Shown here piece after piece: positions 63,862 to 64,000 of a stretch of DNA of 64,000 nt. The notes under the pieces are model-generated. The model saw only the letters and a list, made by a program, of their open reading frames with translations, was not told the DNA's origin and did no database searches. Source of the DNA: Streptomyces sp. NBC_00250 (lineage in GTDB: Bacteria > Actinomycetota > Actinomycetes > Streptomycetales > Streptomycetaceae); contig NZ_CP108088.1 in assembly GCF_036192275.1 (NCBI RefSeq), positions 434,001-498,000 on the forward strand, written 5' to 3'. A program made the translations under genes and the position numbers. How positions within the stretch are numbered: the first letter of the stretch is position 1; each line of letters starts with the position of its first letter.

Positions 63862-64000
63862 GTGGGAGCGCTCAAGGCACTGGGAGTCGGCGAGGAGGAG
63901 GAGCGCCTGTACCGACTCCTGTTGTCCGGTCCCGACCGGACACTGGCCGACCTGTCGGAGGCGCTGGGCGCCCCACCGGCACCGCTGCGTCGGCGGCTGC
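63862..64000 (+). CDS. TrmB/LuxR-type regulator, 3' end outside window
   Basis: Starts at GTG 63862 with a strong AGGAGGAG 5 bases upstream and runs off the window. The visible 46 residues (VGEEEERLYRLLLSGPDRTL, ADLSEALGAPPAPLRRRL) match the N-terminal TrmB-like winged HTH found in actinobacterial LuxR-family regulators. The effector and C-terminal LuxR domain lie beyond the edge, so the class is provisional. Confidence 0.6.
   Translation, partial: MGALKALGVGEEEERLYRLLLSGPDRTLADLSEALGAPPAPLRRRL

Overview
The window is very GC-rich, uses codons with G or C in nearly every third position, starts many genes with GTG or TTG, and carries typical actinobacterial families: RHS/Hint toxins, DNRLRE secreted proteins, SpoIIE-type phosphatases with anti-sigma kinase domains, ferredoxin/P450 operons and MmyB-type XRE regulators. 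It is almost certainly Streptomyces or a close relative. The density of broken genes and regulatory or metabolic cassettes suggests an accessory or arm-like part of the chromosome.

Layout. 0-7.1 kb: the 3' end of an RHS-Hint polymorphic toxin gene with a translationally coupled immunity candidate, convergent across a strong hairpin with a giant secreted DNRLRE/FG-GAP/LamG/ricin protein. 7.4-11.9 kb: debris (IS481 fused to an esterase tail, a glutamate-cysteine ligase remnant, two tyrosine recombinase remnants) around an intact cyclophilin and a RibD-like reductase. 11.9-16.3 kb: an XRE regulator divergent from two aldo/keto reductases and a zinc alcohol dehydrogenase. 16.5-19.5 kb: a TetR/MMPL pair sharing a palindromic operator. 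19.6-24.9 kb: a persulfide module (CstR-like sensor, TauE/SafE exporter, three rhodanese-bearing proteins, MBL-fold sulfur dioxygenase) divergent from an MFS gene; three near-identical palindromes lie between the two arms. 25-34.5 kb: a truncated recent SDR duplication, a complete ferredoxin/reductase/P450 operon, membrane and stress proteins, and a LysR-controlled PhzF/ornithine-cyclodeaminase pair. 35-42 kb: a ClC channel, remnants, a membrane-bound PAS-GAF-SpoIIE-kinase protein and an EF-hand protein. 42.1-46.4 kb: four tightly coupled genes (MfnB-like furan synthase, aldehyde dehydrogenase, alcohol dehydrogenase, methyltransferase). 46.9-53.7 kb: an ArsR/MFS pair, an MpaB-like oxygenase, a TIGR04222-like membrane protein, the intact SDR parent copy and a nonsense-interrupted membrane protein. 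53.7-61.6 kb: an RHS remnant, a SpoIIE-like protein whose phosphatase active site is lost, a divergent active SpoIIE phosphatase, a geranylgeranyl-reductase-like flavoprotein, a PLP decarboxylase and an amidohydrolase remnant. 61.8-64 kb: a receptor Ser/Thr kinase and the start of a regulator gene.

The best candidates for under-described biology are the MfnB-led furan cassette (43086-46368, with 42130-43089), the pseudophosphatase/kinase paired with an active SpoIIE phosphatase (54363-57934), and the CstR-type regulon with a divergent MFS transporter (19588-24888). All functions here are inferred from sequence reading; no database search was run.
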